The translations under genes were made by a program, and so were the position numbers. Below are positions 28,427 through 38,513 of a DNA stretch of 64,000 nt, one piece after another (the stretch's first letter is position 1; each line of letters begins with the position of its first letter). The DNA is taken from NCBI RefSeq assembly GCF_000785785.1, contig NZ_JRQN01000005.1, positions 1 to 64,000 on the forward strand. Reading direction: 5' to 3'. The stretch comes from Streptococcus uberis (GTDB lineage Bacteria > Bacillota > Bacilli > Lactobacillales > Streptococcaceae). The notes under the pieces are model-generated. The model ran no database searches, was not told the origin of the DNA, and saw only the letters and a program-made list of their open reading frames with translations.

Positions 28427-29521
28427 CTAATTTTTATTTAAACGTTCAAATTCTTTCATAAAATCAATTAATGCAACTACACCTTCAGCTGGAAAGGCAT
28501 TATATAAGCTAGCACGCATGCCACCAACACTGCGGTGACCTTTAATATTTTTAAAGCCAAGAGCATCTGCTTCTTTTACAAAAGCATCGTCTAACTCCTT
28601 ACTCGGAGTGGTAAATGGAATATTTGCGACTGACCGATCCTTAGCATTTTTTACTGGACTCTGATAGAAGTCCGAATGGTCGATATAAGAATAAAGTAAG
28701 CCCGATTTATCTCGATTCAAGACTTCCATCTGATCCAAGCCTCCTAATTCCTTAACCCACTCAAAAACCATTTTAGCAATATAAATACTATAGGCTGGTG
28801 GTGTGTTATACAAGGATTGCGCATCTGCCTGAATCTTGTAGTCTAACATACTTGACAGTGTAGGCTGCGTATTTAGTAAATCATTTCTGACAATAACTAT
28901 TGTCACTCCAGCTGGACCAATATTCTTTTGAGCACCAGCATAGATAAGTCCAAAGTCTTCCACATTATAACGAACTGCTAGAATGTTTGATGACATATCG
29001 GCCACTATTGGGACACCTTTAGTGTCCGGTAAATCATAAATAGCTGTTCCTTCAATGGTATTATTTGTAGTTAAATGAACATAAGCTGCATCTGGTGCAA
29101 TTTGGGTTATATCACTGTGAGGAATATGGTCGAAGTTACTATCTTCTGAGGACGCCCATAATATCGGTTCAAACGGTATTGTTTTAGAAAGTTTTAAAGC
29201 TTCTGTATAGGCTTTTTTACCCCATGATCCTGCGACTAAATAATAGGCTTTTTTACCACGCGCTAGATTCAAAGGCAACATGGTAAACTGTGTTGATGCG
29301 CCGCCTTGCAAAAAAAGAACCCGATAATTATCAGGAATAGCCATCAATTCTCTTAAAAGGTATTCTGCATCTTTTATTATGTGATCAAATTCTTTGGATC
29401 GGTGGGACATTTCTAATACACTCATGCCACTTGATTGGTAGTCAAGCATGTCTACTTGAGCTGTTTCAAGGACAGACGTTGGCAAGACCGCTGGCCCTGC
29501 AGAGAAATTATAAATTGTCAT
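28427..29521 (-). CDS. serC: Phosphoserine aminotransferase SerC
   Basis: Transaminates 3-phosphohydroxypyruvate with glutamate to phosphoserine (364 aa). Class V PLP enzyme: N-terminal [18 protein letters not shown]-binding Lys in [14 protein letters not shown] near residue 197, and C-terminal [17 protein letters not shown]. First gene of serC-GNAT-serA; serB is not in the window. Two CodY-like boxes lie just upstream in the region shared with cutC. AGGTG ribosome site. Confidence 0.95.
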   Translation of the reverse strand: MTIYNFSAGPAVLPTSVLETAQVDMLDYQSSGMSVLEMSHRSKEFDHIIKDAEYLLRELMAIPDNYRVLFLQGGASTQFTMLPLNLARGKKAYYLVAGSWGKKAYTEALKLSKTIPFEPILWASSEDSNFDHIPHSDITQIAPDAAYVHLTTNNTIEGTAIYDLPDTKGVPIVADMSSNILAVRYNVEDFGLIYAGAQKNIGPAGVTIVIVRNDLLNTQPTLSSMLDYKIQADAQSLYNTPPAYSIYIAKMVFEWVKELGGLDQMEVLNRDKSGLLYSYIDHSDFYQSPVKNAKDRSVANIPFTTPSKELDDAFVKEADALGFKNIKGHRSVGGMRASLYNAFPAEGVVALIDFMKEFERLNKN

Positions 29522-29558
29522 AGGTACACCTCCAAAATTATTATTCCGAGTATATCAT

Positions 29559-29573
29559 AATTTTCAGAATGTT
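29559..29573. promoter_or_regulatory. CodY-like box A (serC/cutC region)
   Basis: AATTTTCAGAATGTT, 13 of 15 to AATTTTCWGAAAATT, 38 nt upstream of the serC ATG. Confidence 0.5.
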
Positions 29574-29578
29574 ACAAA

Positions 29579-29593
29579 GATTTTTAGAAAATT
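29579..29593. promoter_or_regulatory. CodY-like box B (serC/cutC region)
   Basis: GATTTTTAGAAAATT, 13 of 15 to the CodY consensus, 20 bp (two helical turns) from box A. Confidence 0.5.
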
Positions 29594-29607
29594 CCTTTGA
29601 TAAAACA

Positions 29608-29616
29608 TGATATAAT
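29608..29616 (+). promoter_or_regulatory. cutC extended -10
   Basis: TGATATAAT, an extended -10 (TGN-TATAAT) 22 nt before the cutC ATG, followed by AAAGGAG. Confidence 0.55.
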
Positions 29617-29637
29617 AGAAGAATAAAGGAGAAGGTT

Positions 29638-30270
29638 ATGTTAATCAAAGAATTTTGCGCAGAAAACTTAACAAATTTGAACAATTTAAGCACATTATCA
29701 ATCTCCCGTGTTGAATTATGTGATAACCTAGCTGTTGGTGGGACCACACCTTCATTTGGCATTATTAAGGAAGCATGTCAGTTACTCCATGAAAAATCAA
29801 TCACAGTAGCTACCATGATTCGTCCACGTGGTGGCAATTTCGTTTACAATGATATCGAACTACGAGCCATGGAAGAAGATATGATTAAAGCCATTGAAGC
29901 TGGGTCAGATGCTTTAGTCCTCGGTTGCTTAACATCTGATAATCTCTTAGATACAGGTGCCATAGAGCAGCTCCTACCGGCTAGCCAAGGTTTGCCACTT
30001 GTCTTCCATATGGCTTTTGATGCTATTCCTGAAAAAGAGCAAAAATCAAGCATTGATGCCTTGATTGATTATGGTTTTGTTCGTATCCTATTGCATGGCG
30101 GTTCAGCTAGTCAAAGTATCTATGACAATGTCGACCACATCAAAGATTTAATCACCTATGCTGATGGCCGCATTGAACTAATGATTGGTGGAGGTGTCAC
30201 AGCCGCTAATGCACACGAACTAAGCCAACTCACTGGAAGCAAAATTGTCCATGGGACAAAAATAATATAA
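29638..30270 (+). CDS. cutC: CutC family protein
   Basis: 210-residue TIM-barrel protein: SRVELCDNLAVGGTTPSFG near residue 24, MIRPRGGNFVYND near 61, VLGCLTSDN near 96, and LHGGSASQ near 151. Named for copper homeostasis in E. coli, but the enzymatic role is unsettled. Divergent from serC with its own promoter. Intact. Confidence 0.92.
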   Translation: MLIKEFCAENLTNLNNLSTLSISRVELCDNLAVGGTTPSFGIIKEACQLLHEKSITVATMIRPRGGNFVYNDIELRAMEEDMIKAIEAGSDALVLGCLTSDNLLDTGAIEQLLPASQGLPLVFHMAFDAIPEKEQKSSIDALIDYGFVRILLHGGSASQSIYDNVDHIKDLITYADGRIELMIGGGVTAANAHELSQLTGSKIVHGTKII

Positions 30271-30298
30271 AAAAATCAACTCAGTGAGTTGATTTTTT
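30269..30298. terminator. Bidirectional terminator between cutC and 30297 gene
   Basis: AAAAATCAACTC / TGAGTTGATTTTTT between convergent genes. Confidence 0.88.
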
Positions 30299-30692
30299 AG
30301 CCCATAATATGATTTACAGTATGGTAGTTACCTTCTGAGTAAAGTTTACCAAAAGCTACAACTAAGGTCACAATTCCTGGGAAAAATAATCCAAGTACTG
30401 CCAATCCTTTAGATGCACCAAATGCTCTCAAGTAGCAAAAATGTGTGTAAGAATAATAAATAGCCAAAACCCAACCAATAAAATAGAGCCATTTATTTTC
30501 TTCACCAAAGGCAATTTTATGTTTTACAAACCCACCGTAAATTGGAATAATTGATTTCCAGCCTTCATAGCCAGCCTTTTTAAAGAGACGCCAGTTTCCA
30601 ATCACCATCAGCAATGCTGACAGAAAGACAATAAGCAAAATAAAACCATAAATACCTGCAATGGTAACCAATGTTACTTCTTCTTCAGTCAT
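30297..30692 (-). CDS. DUF5684-like small membrane protein
   Basis: 131 residues from the ATG at 30690-30692 (MTEEEVTLVTIAG), chosen for AGAGGAG upstream. Membrane segments at about 8-30, 58-75 and 90-112. The motif WRLFKKAGYEGWKSIIPIYG is the hallmark of the DUF5684 family, sometimes annotated as signal peptidase-associated; function unknown. Monocistronic. Confidence 0.8.
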   Translation of the reverse strand: MTEEEVTLVTIAGIYGFILLIVFLSALLMVIGNWRLFKKAGYEGWKSIIPIYGGFVKHKIAFGEENKWLYFIGWVLAIYYSYTHFCYLRAFGASKGLAVLGLFFPGIVTLVVAFGKLYSEGNYHTVNHIMG

Positions 30693-30816
30693 AAATCTCC
30701 TCTTTCTAATTAAAACAATATGACAATAATTCAATTACATTGTCATAATGATATCCCGACATTAAAATGGTATCAAATTTGTAGCAATTATCCAAGTATA
30801 GTCGATTTTTGGTATT

Positions 30817-30850
30817 AAAAAAAGATGAAAATGCGAACAATCATCTTTTT
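30817..30850 (-). terminator. Terminator of the tmk-rsmI operon
   Basis: AAAAAGATGA / TCATCTTTTT hairpin overlapping the rsmI stop, with a T-run on the minus strand. Confidence 0.8.
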
Positions 30851-31718
30851 ATATTCCATGATAAGCATTATAGACATCTTGTCTATTAAGTTGATAATCT
30901 TTAGCAACTGTTTTAATAGCCTGATTTGGTTTCATCCCTTGATTAATTTTTTCTTGAACTAAATTTGGTATAGAGGTTATGATGTCATCTTGCTCAATTC
31001 TCGGGGTTACATCACTGTGACCTGAGACAATAATCAAGCATTCTCCTTTTAGAGGACTTTCTAAAATAGAAGACAATAATTCAGAAATTGTCCCACGTCG
31101 ATATTCTTCGAAAATTTTAGTCAACTCTCTAACCAAAACCACTTGTCTATCTCCATAGATCAATTTCATATTTTCTAAGGTATCTGCTACACGATAAGGT
31201 GACTCATAAAAAATCTGTGTTTCAGGATAATCTTTTTTTTCAGTAAAAAAATCTTTTTGTTGACCTGCTTTTCTTGGTAGAAAACCATAAAAAATATGTG
31301 GTTGCGGAGCTAGGCCGCTTGCAATTAAAGCCGTTATCCCTGCGGATGCTCCTGGCAAGGCAACGACGTTAATATCTTTTGCAATAGCTTCTTTAACTAA
31401 ATCATGACCAGGATCAGAAATAGAGGGCATCCCTGCATCAGATACCTGCGCTAGCGATTTCCCCGATAATAATAATTCAATTAAGGCCGGTATTTTGTCA
31501 TAAGCATTATGTTCGTGAAAGGAAAATTGTTTGGTCATGATATCAAATTGTTTGAGAAGAAGGCCGGTATTTCTGGTATCTTCCGCACAAATCAAATCAA
31601 CTGTTTTTAGGATTTCAATTGCCCTAACAGTCATATCCTGTAAGTTTCCAATTGGTGTTGGAACTAAATAAAGACATCCTGATTTCTTTTTATCTTTGAA
31701 ACTTTTCTGGATTTGCAT
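30849..31718 (-). CDS. rsmI: 16S rRNA (cytidine1402-2'-O)-methyltransferase RsmI
   Basis: 289 residues, tetrapyrrole-methylase fold. GCLYLVPTPIGNLQDMTVRA near residue 15, CAEDTRNTG near 44, VSDAGMPSISDPG near 94 (SAM loop) and PGASAGITALIASGL near 123. Methylates C1402 of 16S rRNA in the P site. Final gene of tmk-holB-ricT-yabA-rsmI, a standard Firmicute arrangement; starts 3 nt after yabA. Confidence 0.95.
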   Translation of the reverse strand: MQIQKSFKDKKKSGCLYLVPTPIGNLQDMTVRAIEILKTVDLICAEDTRNTGLLLKQFDIMTKQFSFHEHNAYDKIPALIELLLSGKSLAQVSDAGMPSISDPGHDLVKEAIAKDINVVALPGASAGITALIASGLAPQPHIFYGFLPRKAGQQKDFFTEKKDYPETQIFYESPYRVADTLENMKLIYGDRQVVLVRELTKIFEEYRRGTISELLSSILESPLKGECLIIVSGHSDVTPRIEQDDIITSIPNLVQEKINQGMKPNQAIKTVAKDYQLNRQDVYNAYHGI

Positions 31719-31721
31719 TGG

Positions 31722-32045
31722 CTACTTTCTGTCTAATAATTCTCTACAAAACATGCATTCTTCGTCATTCTCACGGCGTTGTCCATAAAAGAAATTACAA
31801 ATATGAAAACCTTCATCATAAATATTTTCCAAATGCTCTTTCCCTTGTTTTAAGGTTTTGTGGACTGTCTCGTGTTCTAATTGACTAAGGCGATCACGTA
31901 ATTTTGTATTTTCTATTCTTAGTATTGTGTTTTCTTCAACCAAGCCCTGGACTTGTTTTTTCATGGCTTCTATATCTGCTAATGTCACCATAAGGTTTTG
32001 CGAAAAGCCATCGAATGCGTCAAAGAGCTCTCTTTTATTGACCAA
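31722..32045 (-). CDS. yabA: Replication initiation control protein YabA
   Basis: 107 residues. N-terminal coiled coil (about 1-60, heptad-like [21 protein letters not shown]) gives tetramerisation and DnaA/DnaN contact. C-terminal zinc site His-x-Cys plus [12 protein letters not shown] and [10 protein letters not shown]. Limits DnaA-driven over-initiation. Its start overlaps the end of ricT. Confidence 0.94.
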   Translation of the reverse strand: MVNKRELFDAFDGFSQNLMVTLADIEAMKKQVQGLVEENTILRIENTKLRDRLSQLEHETVHKTLKQGKEHLENIYDEGFHICNFFYGQRRENDEECMFCRELLDRK

Positions 32046-32835
32046 TTTTTACCTCCTCTAATGGGTAGTCAACGATGGTACCGTTATTTTCTAATTTTAC
32101 TTTTAAGACTTCTTGAAAAATATCAATTGCCTCTACTCTTGCTAATCCCTCTTTTGTATGAACAATTTCCCCATAATCTGGAAATTTGAGTTTACTTTCT
32201 TTATAGAAATCATCCTCATACTGCAAACAGCATAACAAGCGACCACAGTAGCCTGTACTTTTGCCAGAGTTCAAGGATAGTCCCTGATTTTTTAGCATTT
32301 TAATAGATACAGCTGGAAATTCACCTAAAAAACTTGAGCAACATAAGGGACGTCCACACGGACCAATTGCTCCAAATATTTTAGCTTCCTCTCGGCTATT
32401 AATTTGTTTTAATTCAATTCTTGTTTTGAATAGCGTCGCTAAATCTCTTAATAATTGTCTAAAATCTACACGTTCTTGTGCAGTGAAAGTTATTAAGACA
32501 AAGCTTCTCTCCAATGGAAAAACAATATCAACAATCTTCATGTCCAAACTGTTTTTAGCAATAAGTTCTTTGACTGTTTCTTTAGATTGCTTTGCGTAAT
32601 GAGCATTATGTTTGTTAGCTTTGGTGTCCATATCTGTTGCTTTTCTAACAAGCACAGGGATATCTTGAGGCAATTTATCCTCAGCCATCTCCCTTATGGG
32701 ATGAGAAATTTTTGCTAAATAAGAACCTTTTCCGTCTTTAACAACTATCTCTGTTCCTTCTGGAAAGGCTAGGTCTGTTTTTACAAATTTTGCCAAGTCA
32801 CCAACTGCATACTTGACACCAATTACCTTAGTCAT
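32035..32835 (-). CDS. ricT: RicT / PSP1-domain protein
   Basis: 266 residues, PSP1 C-terminal domain. Cysteine-rich segment [10 protein letters not shown] and [13 protein letters not shown] (about 163-205) supplies the Fe-S ligands known in the B. subtilis RicA-RicF-RicT (Y) complex that assists RNase Y in mRNA maturation. A RicF-like partner (ylbF) is encoded at 40153-40593. Overlaps holB by 4 nt and yabA by 11 nt. Confidence 0.93.
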   Translation of the reverse strand: MTKVIGVKYAVGDLAKFVKTDLAFPEGTEIVVKDGKGSYLAKISHPIREMAEDKLPQDIPVLVRKATDMDTKANKHNAHYAKQSKETVKELIAKNSLDMKIVDIVFPLERSFVLITFTAQERVDFRQLLRDLATLFKTRIELKQINSREEAKIFGAIGPCGRPLCCSSFLGEFPAVSIKMLKNQGLSLNSGKSTGYCGRLLCCLQYEDDFYKESKLKFPDYGEIVHTKEGLARVEAIDIFQEVLKVKLENNGTIVDYPLEEVKIGQ

Positions 32836-33707
32836 GAAATCACCATAAATTCTACAACATTGAGGAAGCTAACATTACTTTGCCACATTAAGCGAGCTTT
32901 ATATAAGGCTTCAAGATAATATAAATTATTTTTTTGAGAATAATCCTTTGAAAGGATGAGGGTTAGTAGTTTCAAAATCATATCTTGATCTGCTTTTTCA
33001 CTAGCTACTAGACTTAATCGACTAGCTTCAAGATAAGCTTTTTCTTTATCACTGATCAACAGACTTGCAAACTGTTGACTTTTATTTACTAATTCTAAGA
33101 CCTTATTATCTTTTGCCAAAATTTCTAAATCTCTTGGACTTTTTGCAAGTTGAGCAATGAGATTAGCTTGTCTTTTCAATAGCCCTAATTCTTGTGCTCT
33201 TTGTGATAAAAAAGAAGTATTTTTAGGAAAATGGAAAATCTGTGTCCGACTTTTTATAGTTGGCAGTACTTGATTGTCGTCATTCGTCAACAGAAAAATA
33301 TACGAAGCACTTTGTGGTTCTTCAATAAATTTAAGCAAACTATTAGCTGCATTGATATGCATCTTTTCACAATCCCTAATAATAAAAACTTGTTTTTGAC
33401 TCTCATATCCCGTCTGAGAAAAATTTCGCATCATTTCTCTAACAGTATCTGTTTTTATAACTTGACCAACAGGTTCTAAAATTGTAACATCAGAAAATTC
33501 ATTGTTTTCAATCAACTGACAACTTCGACATTTTCCACAAGGCAAGTGATCTCTAACTTCCTGACAAAAAATAGCTTGCGCAAGAAAAATGGCCATATCG
33601 AAATTAGCATAATCTCCAGAAAAAAGATAGGCATGATTGAGACGATTTTTCTTTAATATCTGTTTAAATTCTTGGTATGCCTTTGGTGCTACTTGCTCTA
33701 TTTGCAT
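32832..33707 (-). CDS. holB: DNA polymerase III delta' subunit HolB
   Basis: Clamp-loader subunit (291 aa from MQIEQVAPKAYQE at 33705-33707). HAYLFSGDYANFDMA near residue 25 replaces a canonical P-loop, as expected for delta'. Zinc module CGKCRSCQL near 58, and SRTQIFHF near 165 in the SRC-motif position. The longer ORF start (33728) lies inside tmk; the GAGAGGGAAAGAGGG between supports the later ATG, though either is possible. Confidence 0.9.
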   Translation of the reverse strand: MQIEQVAPKAYQEFKQILKKNRLNHAYLFSGDYANFDMAIFLAQAIFCQEVRDHLPCGKCRSCQLIENNEFSDVTILEPVGQVIKTDTVREMMRNFSQTGYESQKQVFIIRDCEKMHINAANSLLKFIEEPQSASYIFLLTNDDNQVLPTIKSRTQIFHFPKNTSFLSQRAQELGLLKRQANLIAQLAKSPRDLEILAKDNKVLELVNKSQQFASLLISDKEKAYLEASRLSLVASEKADQDMILKLLTLILSKDYSQKNNLYYLEALYKARLMWQSNVSFLNVVEFMVIS

Positions 33708-33720
33708 CCCTCTTTCCCTC

Positions 33721-34377
33721 TCAGGCATTTAATTTTGCTTTAATAGTTTCGAAAGCATCCGATACAACCTCTTCTAAAGCTTTTGAGGCATCAATTGTTA
33801 CGATTCGATGAGGATTTTCAATCGCTAATTCTAAATACCCCTGACGAACAGCTTGATGCATTTCTAATTTTTCAAGGTCTAATCGATTGATTTCGCGTTG
33901 ACTATTTTTAGCGATACGACTTAGGCCCACTTCAGAAGGAACATCGAAATAGAGAGTTAAATCAGGATCAATACCATCGGTTGCAAAATCATTTAGCCAC
34001 TGAATATCAGCCTTTTTTAACCCCCTACCACTACCTTGATAAGCCACAGAACTATCAATAAAACGATCCATGAGGATCATCTTCCCAGCTTCTTTAGCAG
34101 GAATTACTTTCTCAACCAAGTGCTGACGTCTAGCAGCAATGTATAGAAGTAACTCCGTCTTATGATCCATAGCTGTATTCTTAACATCTAGGATAATTTC
34201 TCTAATTTCTTCAGCAATTGCTACGCCCCCAGGTTCTCTAGTTATCAAAATCTCATCTTGCCACTCTGATTTTAATAGGGGCAAGAGAGCCTCTAAGACA
34301 CTCGTTTTTCCTGCACCATCTGGACCTTCAAATGTAATAATGATTCCCTTGGATTTGTCGTTTTCTTTTTTATTCAT
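33721..34377 (-). CDS. tmk: Thymidylate kinase Tmk
   Basis: dTMP to dTDP (218 aa). P-loop [11 protein letters not shown] (16-26), TREPGG near 46, [17 protein letters not shown] near 99, and LID region near 150. First gene of the operon with holB. AGAGGT ribosome site. Confidence 0.96.
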   Translation of the reverse strand: MNKKENDKSKGIIITFEGPDGAGKTSVLEALLPLLKSEWQDEILITREPGGVAIAEEIREIILDVKNTAMDHKTELLLYIAARRQHLVEKVIPAKEAGKMILMDRFIDSSVAYQGSGRGLKKADIQWLNDFATDGIDPDLTLYFDVPSEVGLSRIAKNSQREINRLDLEKLEMHQAVRQGYLELAIENPHRIVTIDASKALEEVVSDAFETIKAKLNA

Positions 34378-34402
34378 ACCTCTATTTTACCAAAATTTAA
34401 GA

Positions 34403-34430
34403 GAAAAAACACTGCCAATTACTAGCAGTG
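34403..34430 (-). terminator. Terminator of the CBS-ACT gene
   Basis: Minus strand CACTGC / GCAGTG hairpin followed by TTTTTTC. Confidence 0.75.
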
Positions 34431-34439
34431 CATTAATCT

Positions 34440-35102
34440 TTAAAATACTTCTTGCTTTGGGTGAGTTTTTGAAACAGATACAACTTCTACACCTGTATTT
34501 TCCAATTTTTCCTGTAAGATTTCTGGAAGAATATCGCCATCAATTTGAATTTCAACAACCGTCTTACCACTTGAGCGGGTATCTACAACTGTTCGTCTAA
34601 TATTTAAATTCGCTTCTGAAATTGTTGAAGTAAGGCGAGCCAAAACTCCTACTGCATTATCAGTATGAATCACAACTCGAATGCCTTCTAAACCATAGCC
34701 TGAAATGTGTAGAAAAGCTCTATAAACATCTCGATCTGTGATAATTCCTACTAACAGATCTCCCTCTAAAACAGGTAAAACACCAATTTTATGGGTTAGC
34801 ATGAGGTAGATTGCATCTTCCAAACTGGCATCAGGTTCAACAGTGATTACCTTTTTAATCATAATATCTTTTATTTTTGTTTTATTTAACAAATAATTCA
34901 TTTCATAAATTGATAAACTAGTTGCTTTTGAGGGCATCGCTTCTGCCATTGTTCCTGCAGTGACCAAGCCCACTAAATAACCATTCTCAACAACTGGAAG
35001 TCGACGTAAATCTTCTTCTCTCAATAAGTCAGCTGCCTTCGCTACTCGAGTTTCTGGAGTAATGGTAACAACTTCTTTAGTCATATAATCTTTAACTGAC
35101 AT
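34440..35102 (-). CDS. CBS-domain pair plus ACT-domain protein
   Basis: 220 residues. Two CBS motifs (VKDYMTKEVVTITPETRV and IKDIMIKKVITVEPDASL) form one Bateman module up to about residue 140. A C-terminal ACT-like domain (VVIHTDNAVGVLARLTSTISEANLNI) follows. AcuB-like architecture; probably a nucleotide- and amino-acid-sensing regulator. It lies just downstream of livF on the same strand, which makes a link to branched-chain amino acid status plausible but unproven. Confidence 0.88.
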   Translation of the reverse strand: MSVKDYMTKEVVTITPETRVAKAADLLREEDLRRLPVVENGYLVGLVTAGTMAEAMPSKATSLSIYEMNYLLNKTKIKDIMIKKVITVEPDASLEDAIYLMLTHKIGVLPVLEGDLLVGIITDRDVYRAFLHISGYGLEGIRVVIHTDNAVGVLARLTSTISEANLNIRRTVVDTRSSGKTVVEIQIDGDILPEILQEKLENTGVEVVSVSKTHPKQEVF

Positions 35103-35184
35103 ATCTTATCCTCATTTTATCTACATAATTTATTATAGCATGCTTGAACACTTGAGACAGTGTTCGGAGTTAAATTAGAAAGTA

Positions 35185-35895
35185 TTAACCACCCAGATAA
35201 GCTTTTTTGACTTGGTCTGATTCCAATAACTTCTTACCAGTACCAGATAAAACCACCCTGCCTGTTTCTAAAACATAAGCTCTGTTAGCAATTGATAAGG
35301 CCTTATTGGCATTTTGTTCAATTAACAAGACTGTAGTACCTTGCTTTTGAATATCCTGAATGATATCAAAAATTTCTTGGATAAAAATTGGTGCTAATCC
35401 CATCGATGGTTCATCCAACAGAAGCAATTTAGGTTTACTCATGAGGGCTCTTCCCATTGCTAGCATTTGCTGTTCGCCACCTGAAAGCGTTGCAGCATCT
35501 TGAGCTTTACGTTCTTCAAGTCGTGGAAAACGATCAAAAATCATTTTCAGATTTTTTTGATTCTCTTCTCGATCTTTACTCAAAAAGGCACCCATCTCTA
35601 GATTTTCCATAACCGTTAAACCAGAAAAAACATGTCGTCCTTCTGGTACTTGTGATAGACCACTCGCAACAATTTTACGGGCCGGCATCTTTTGGATTTC
35701 TTTACCTAAGAAACTAATTTTTCCACTTTTGGGACGATTTAGACCGGAGATAGTCCTTAAAATGGATGTTTTTCCAGCACCATTGGCTCCAATTAGTGTA
35801 ACAACTTCGCCTTCTTCAACGTGAAAAGAAACATCCTTGACAGCTTCAATAGCCCCATAATTAATGGATAAGTTTTCAACTGATAACATTGACAC
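35185..35895 (-). CDS. livF: Branched-chain amino acid ABC transporter ATPase LivF
   Basis: 236 residues. Walker A GANGAGKTS near 37, signature LSGGEQQML near 138, Walker B LLLLDEPSMGLAP. The short LivF type with the VPEGRHVFSGLTV motif. Last gene of livJHMGF; starts on the last base of livG stop (TAATG type overlap). Confidence 0.94.
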   Translation of the reverse strand: MSMLSVENLSINYGAIEAVKDVSFHVEEGEVVTLIGANGAGKTSILRTISGLNRPKSGKISFLGKEIQKMPARKIVASGLSQVPEGRHVFSGLTVMENLEMGAFLSKDREENQKNLKMIFDRFPRLEERKAQDAATLSGGEQQMLAMGRALMSKPKLLLLDEPSMGLAPIFIQEIFDIIQDIQKQGTTVLLIEQNANKALSIANRAYVLETGRVVLSGTGKKLLESDQVKKAYLGG

Positions 35896-36659
35896 TACAA
35901 ATCACCTCCAAGATAAGCCTCGATAACACGCTTATTATTTTTTATTTCTTCGGGATTGCCATGGGCGATTAAGCGACCATACTCTAACACATAGATTCGT
36001 TCAGTAACTTCCATAACCAGACTCATGTCGTGCTCTATAAGGATTATGGTAATCCCAAAATCATTCTTAATCTGACGAATTAATGCCGTCAGCTCTGCTG
36101 TTTCCTGTGGATTCATCCCTGCAGCAGGCTCATCTAAAAATAAGATTTTAGGTTTGGTTGCTAAAGCTCTGACAATTTCTAAACGACGTTGCTTACCATA
36201 AGGAAGATTTTTTGCCAATGTGTCGAACTCAGTTTCTAAACCAAAAATTACTAGTAATTCTAAAGCTTTCGCCTTCAATGCTTCCTCGCTTTGATAGAAC
36301 TTAGGAAGACGTAATAAACTTGCAAAGGTATGCGATTTTTCTTGATTAGCTAAACCGATTAGTACATTTTCAAGAACTGTCATTTCTTTAAATAGACGAA
36401 TATTTTGAAAGGTTCTAGACAAGCCTAGAGAGGCAATTTTAAAAGGAGTTTTGCCATTCAATTCAATCCCATCGAGTACAATCGTTCCTTCACTTGGAGA
36501 ATAAACACCCGTTAAAAGATTAAACAAGGTTGTTTTTCCAGCTCCATTTGGGCCAATAAGTCCAACCAGCTCTCCTTCAGTTAGTTCCAAAGAAATATCT
36601 CCAACGGCTGTTAAACCACCGAAATTTTTTGTTAGATTTTTTACTTCAAGAAGTGCCAT
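35895..36659 (-). CDS. livG: Branched-chain amino acid ABC transporter ATPase LivG
   Basis: 254 residues. Walker A GPNGAGKTT near 36, LSRTFQNIRLFKEMTV motif of LivG, Walker B ILFLDEPAAGMNP, and HDMSLVMEVTERIYVLEYG. The ABC signature is LPYGKQRRLEIVRAL rather than LSGGQ, normal for LivG. Confidence 0.94.
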   Translation of the reverse strand: MALLEVKNLTKNFGGLTAVGDISLELTEGELVGLIGPNGAGKTTLFNLLTGVYSPSEGTIVLDGIELNGKTPFKIASLGLSRTFQNIRLFKEMTVLENVLIGLANQEKSHTFASLLRLPKFYQSEEALKAKALELLVIFGLETEFDTLAKNLPYGKQRRLEIVRALATKPKILFLDEPAAGMNPQETAELTALIRQIKNDFGITIILIEHDMSLVMEVTERIYVLEYGRLIAHGNPEEIKNNKRVIEAYLGGDL

Positions 36660-37613
36660 CTATTTGCCCTCCTCTGTCTTTTTTGTGAAAAATTTAGATA
36701 GGCTGAGCTCTTTTGTTCCTAATAGTCCACTTGGCTTGAATACCATAACTAAAATGAGGGCTAAAGAGTAAATAATCATACGAACTTCTGAGAAGCTTTG
36801 TAGATACATATTTAGGCCACCTAAAACTATTGCTGCTACAATTGTCCCAGTCATTGAACCTAAACCACCTAAAACTGCAATAATAAGATAATCAATAGAT
36901 CTCATGATGGTGAAATCTTTAGGAACAACCGTTCCAATATAGCTAACATATAATGATCCTGCAACACTGGCAGTCATTGCTGCAAATGCAAAGGTCGCAA
37001 CTTTAATTTTTGTGGTATCAACGCCCATTGATTCTGCTGCAATTTCATCCTCACGGACTGAAATAACTTGGCGTCCAAATGAACTTCTAATGAAATTCAT
37101 CATCAGAACAGCTATTAGAACTGTAAATACATAGACAATTGGTAATGTAGTATAAGGCAAGACACCTGATAAACCAGCAGCGCCATTTGTCATTTCACCA
37201 CCATTAACGATAGCAATACGAATAATTTCAGCGACACCTAAAGTAGCAATTGCTAAGTAATCACCTTTTAAACGAAGAGTCGGAAATCCGACAATTACAG
37301 CTATTAAGCCTGCAATAATCATTCCCACAAGCATTGATAAATAAAACCCAAAATAAGTTGGCATTTGTTTGGTTAAAATAGCTGTTGTATAGGCTCCGAT
37401 GGCCATAAATCCTGCTTGACCAAGGGGAAACTGACCCGAAAATCCAAGAACAAGGTTTGTTCCCATTGCCATAATAATTGAGATGCCAATCCCCATTAAA
37501 ATTTGAACGTAATATGGTCCAAGAATTCCACTAATTGTTAAAAAATTAAGAACTAGAAAAAGAAGAACAATTAGGATACCCCAGGCTAAAATGGATTTGA
37601 TATTTCGTTTCAT
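36660..37613 (-). CDS. livM: Branched-chain amino acid ABC transporter permease LivM
   Basis: 317 residues, eight or so membrane helices; family motifs GFSGQFPLGQAGFMAIGAYT near 57 and AVLGGLGSMTGTIVAA near 247. Its stop directly precedes the livG start with no gap. Confidence 0.93.
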   Translation of the reverse strand: MKRNIKSILAWGILIVLLFLVLNFLTISGILGPYYVQILMGIGISIIMAMGTNLVLGFSGQFPLGQAGFMAIGAYTTAILTKQMPTYFGFYLSMLVGMIIAGLIAVIVGFPTLRLKGDYLAIATLGVAEIIRIAIVNGGEMTNGAAGLSGVLPYTTLPIVYVFTVLIAVLMMNFIRSSFGRQVISVREDEIAAESMGVDTTKIKVATFAFAAMTASVAGSLYVSYIGTVVPKDFTIMRSIDYLIIAVLGGLGSMTGTIVAAIVLGGLNMYLQSFSEVRMIIYSLALILVMVFKPSGLLGTKELSLSKFFTKKTEEGK

Positions 37614-37616
37614 TTT

Positions 37617-38486
37617 TTACACCTTCTCTTTCACATTCTTACCTAATAATCCTGCAGGTCTAATTAATAAGATAATAATAAGTACTGCATATACAACTGC
37701 ATCGCGATAACTGGATAAACCGATTGACGTCGAAAAAGTTTCCAAGAGTCCAATCATAAATCCACCAAGAGCTGCACCCGGAATAATCCCAATTCCCCCA
37801 AGAACCGCAGCTACAAAGGCTTTTATCCCTGGCGTCATCCCCATCAACGGATTAATTGAATTATAATAAAGTCCAATTAGCACACCTCCCGCTCCTGCTA
37901 AAGCAGAGCCTAAGGCAAAAGTGAAACTAATGGTAGAGTTAACATTAATACCCATTAATTGGGCGGCGTCACTATCAACTGATACGGCACGCATTGCTTT
38001 ACCCATCTTAGTTTGTTTTACAATAAATTGTAATCCTAACATTAAGGTAATAGATATAAGAAGGATAATCATTTGTACATTTGTGACAGTAATGGGACCT
38101 AGTGAATATTTAACAATTGTCAAAGCTTGAGGAAAAGCTCTTGCTTCAGCCCCTACAAAATAAACCATACCATATTCTAGAAGGAAGGATACCCCAATTG
38201 CAGTGATTAAAGCAGCAATCCTCGTTGAATTTCTCAAGGGACGATAAGCTAAAAATTCAATTAGAACTCCCAAAGTCGCTGTAATAACCATTGTTAATAC
38301 AAGTGTCATAAAGAAATTCAGATGGAGTGTATTAATTAAATAATAACCGATAAAAGCACCCATCATATAAATATCACCATGGGCAAAGTTGATCAATTTT
38401 ATTATTCCATATACCATTGTATAACCTAAAGCTAACAAGGCATAAACACTTCCTAAAATAAGACCATTTACAAGTTGTTGGAGCAT
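37617..38486 (-). CDS. livH: Branched-chain amino acid ABC transporter permease LivH
   Basis: 289 residues from MLQQLVNGLILGSVYALLALG (ATG at 38484-38486); upstream in-frame codons run into the intercistronic hairpin and are not family-like. GYTMVYGIIKLINFAHGD and AAVLGGIGIIPGAALGG are LivH signatures. The ribosome site is weak (AGAAAG). Confidence 0.92.
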   Translation of the reverse strand: MLQQLVNGLILGSVYALLALGYTMVYGIIKLINFAHGDIYMMGAFIGYYLINTLHLNFFMTLVLTMVITATLGVLIEFLAYRPLRNSTRIAALITAIGVSFLLEYGMVYFVGAEARAFPQALTIVKYSLGPITVTNVQMIILLISITLMLGLQFIVKQTKMGKAMRAVSVDSDAAQLMGINVNSTISFTFALGSALAGAGGVLIGLYYNSINPLMGMTPGIKAFVAAVLGGIGIIPGAALGGFMIGLLETFSTSIGLSSYRDAVVYAVLIIILLIRPAGLLGKNVKEKV

Positions 38487-38513
38487 ATAAATACCAAACT
38501 TTCTAACATAATA

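Noticed and set aside
32832..33728. holB start at 33728 inside tmk
   Set aside because: The additional residues MPERERG encode the ribosome-site region and are not family-like; a start at 33707 fits better.
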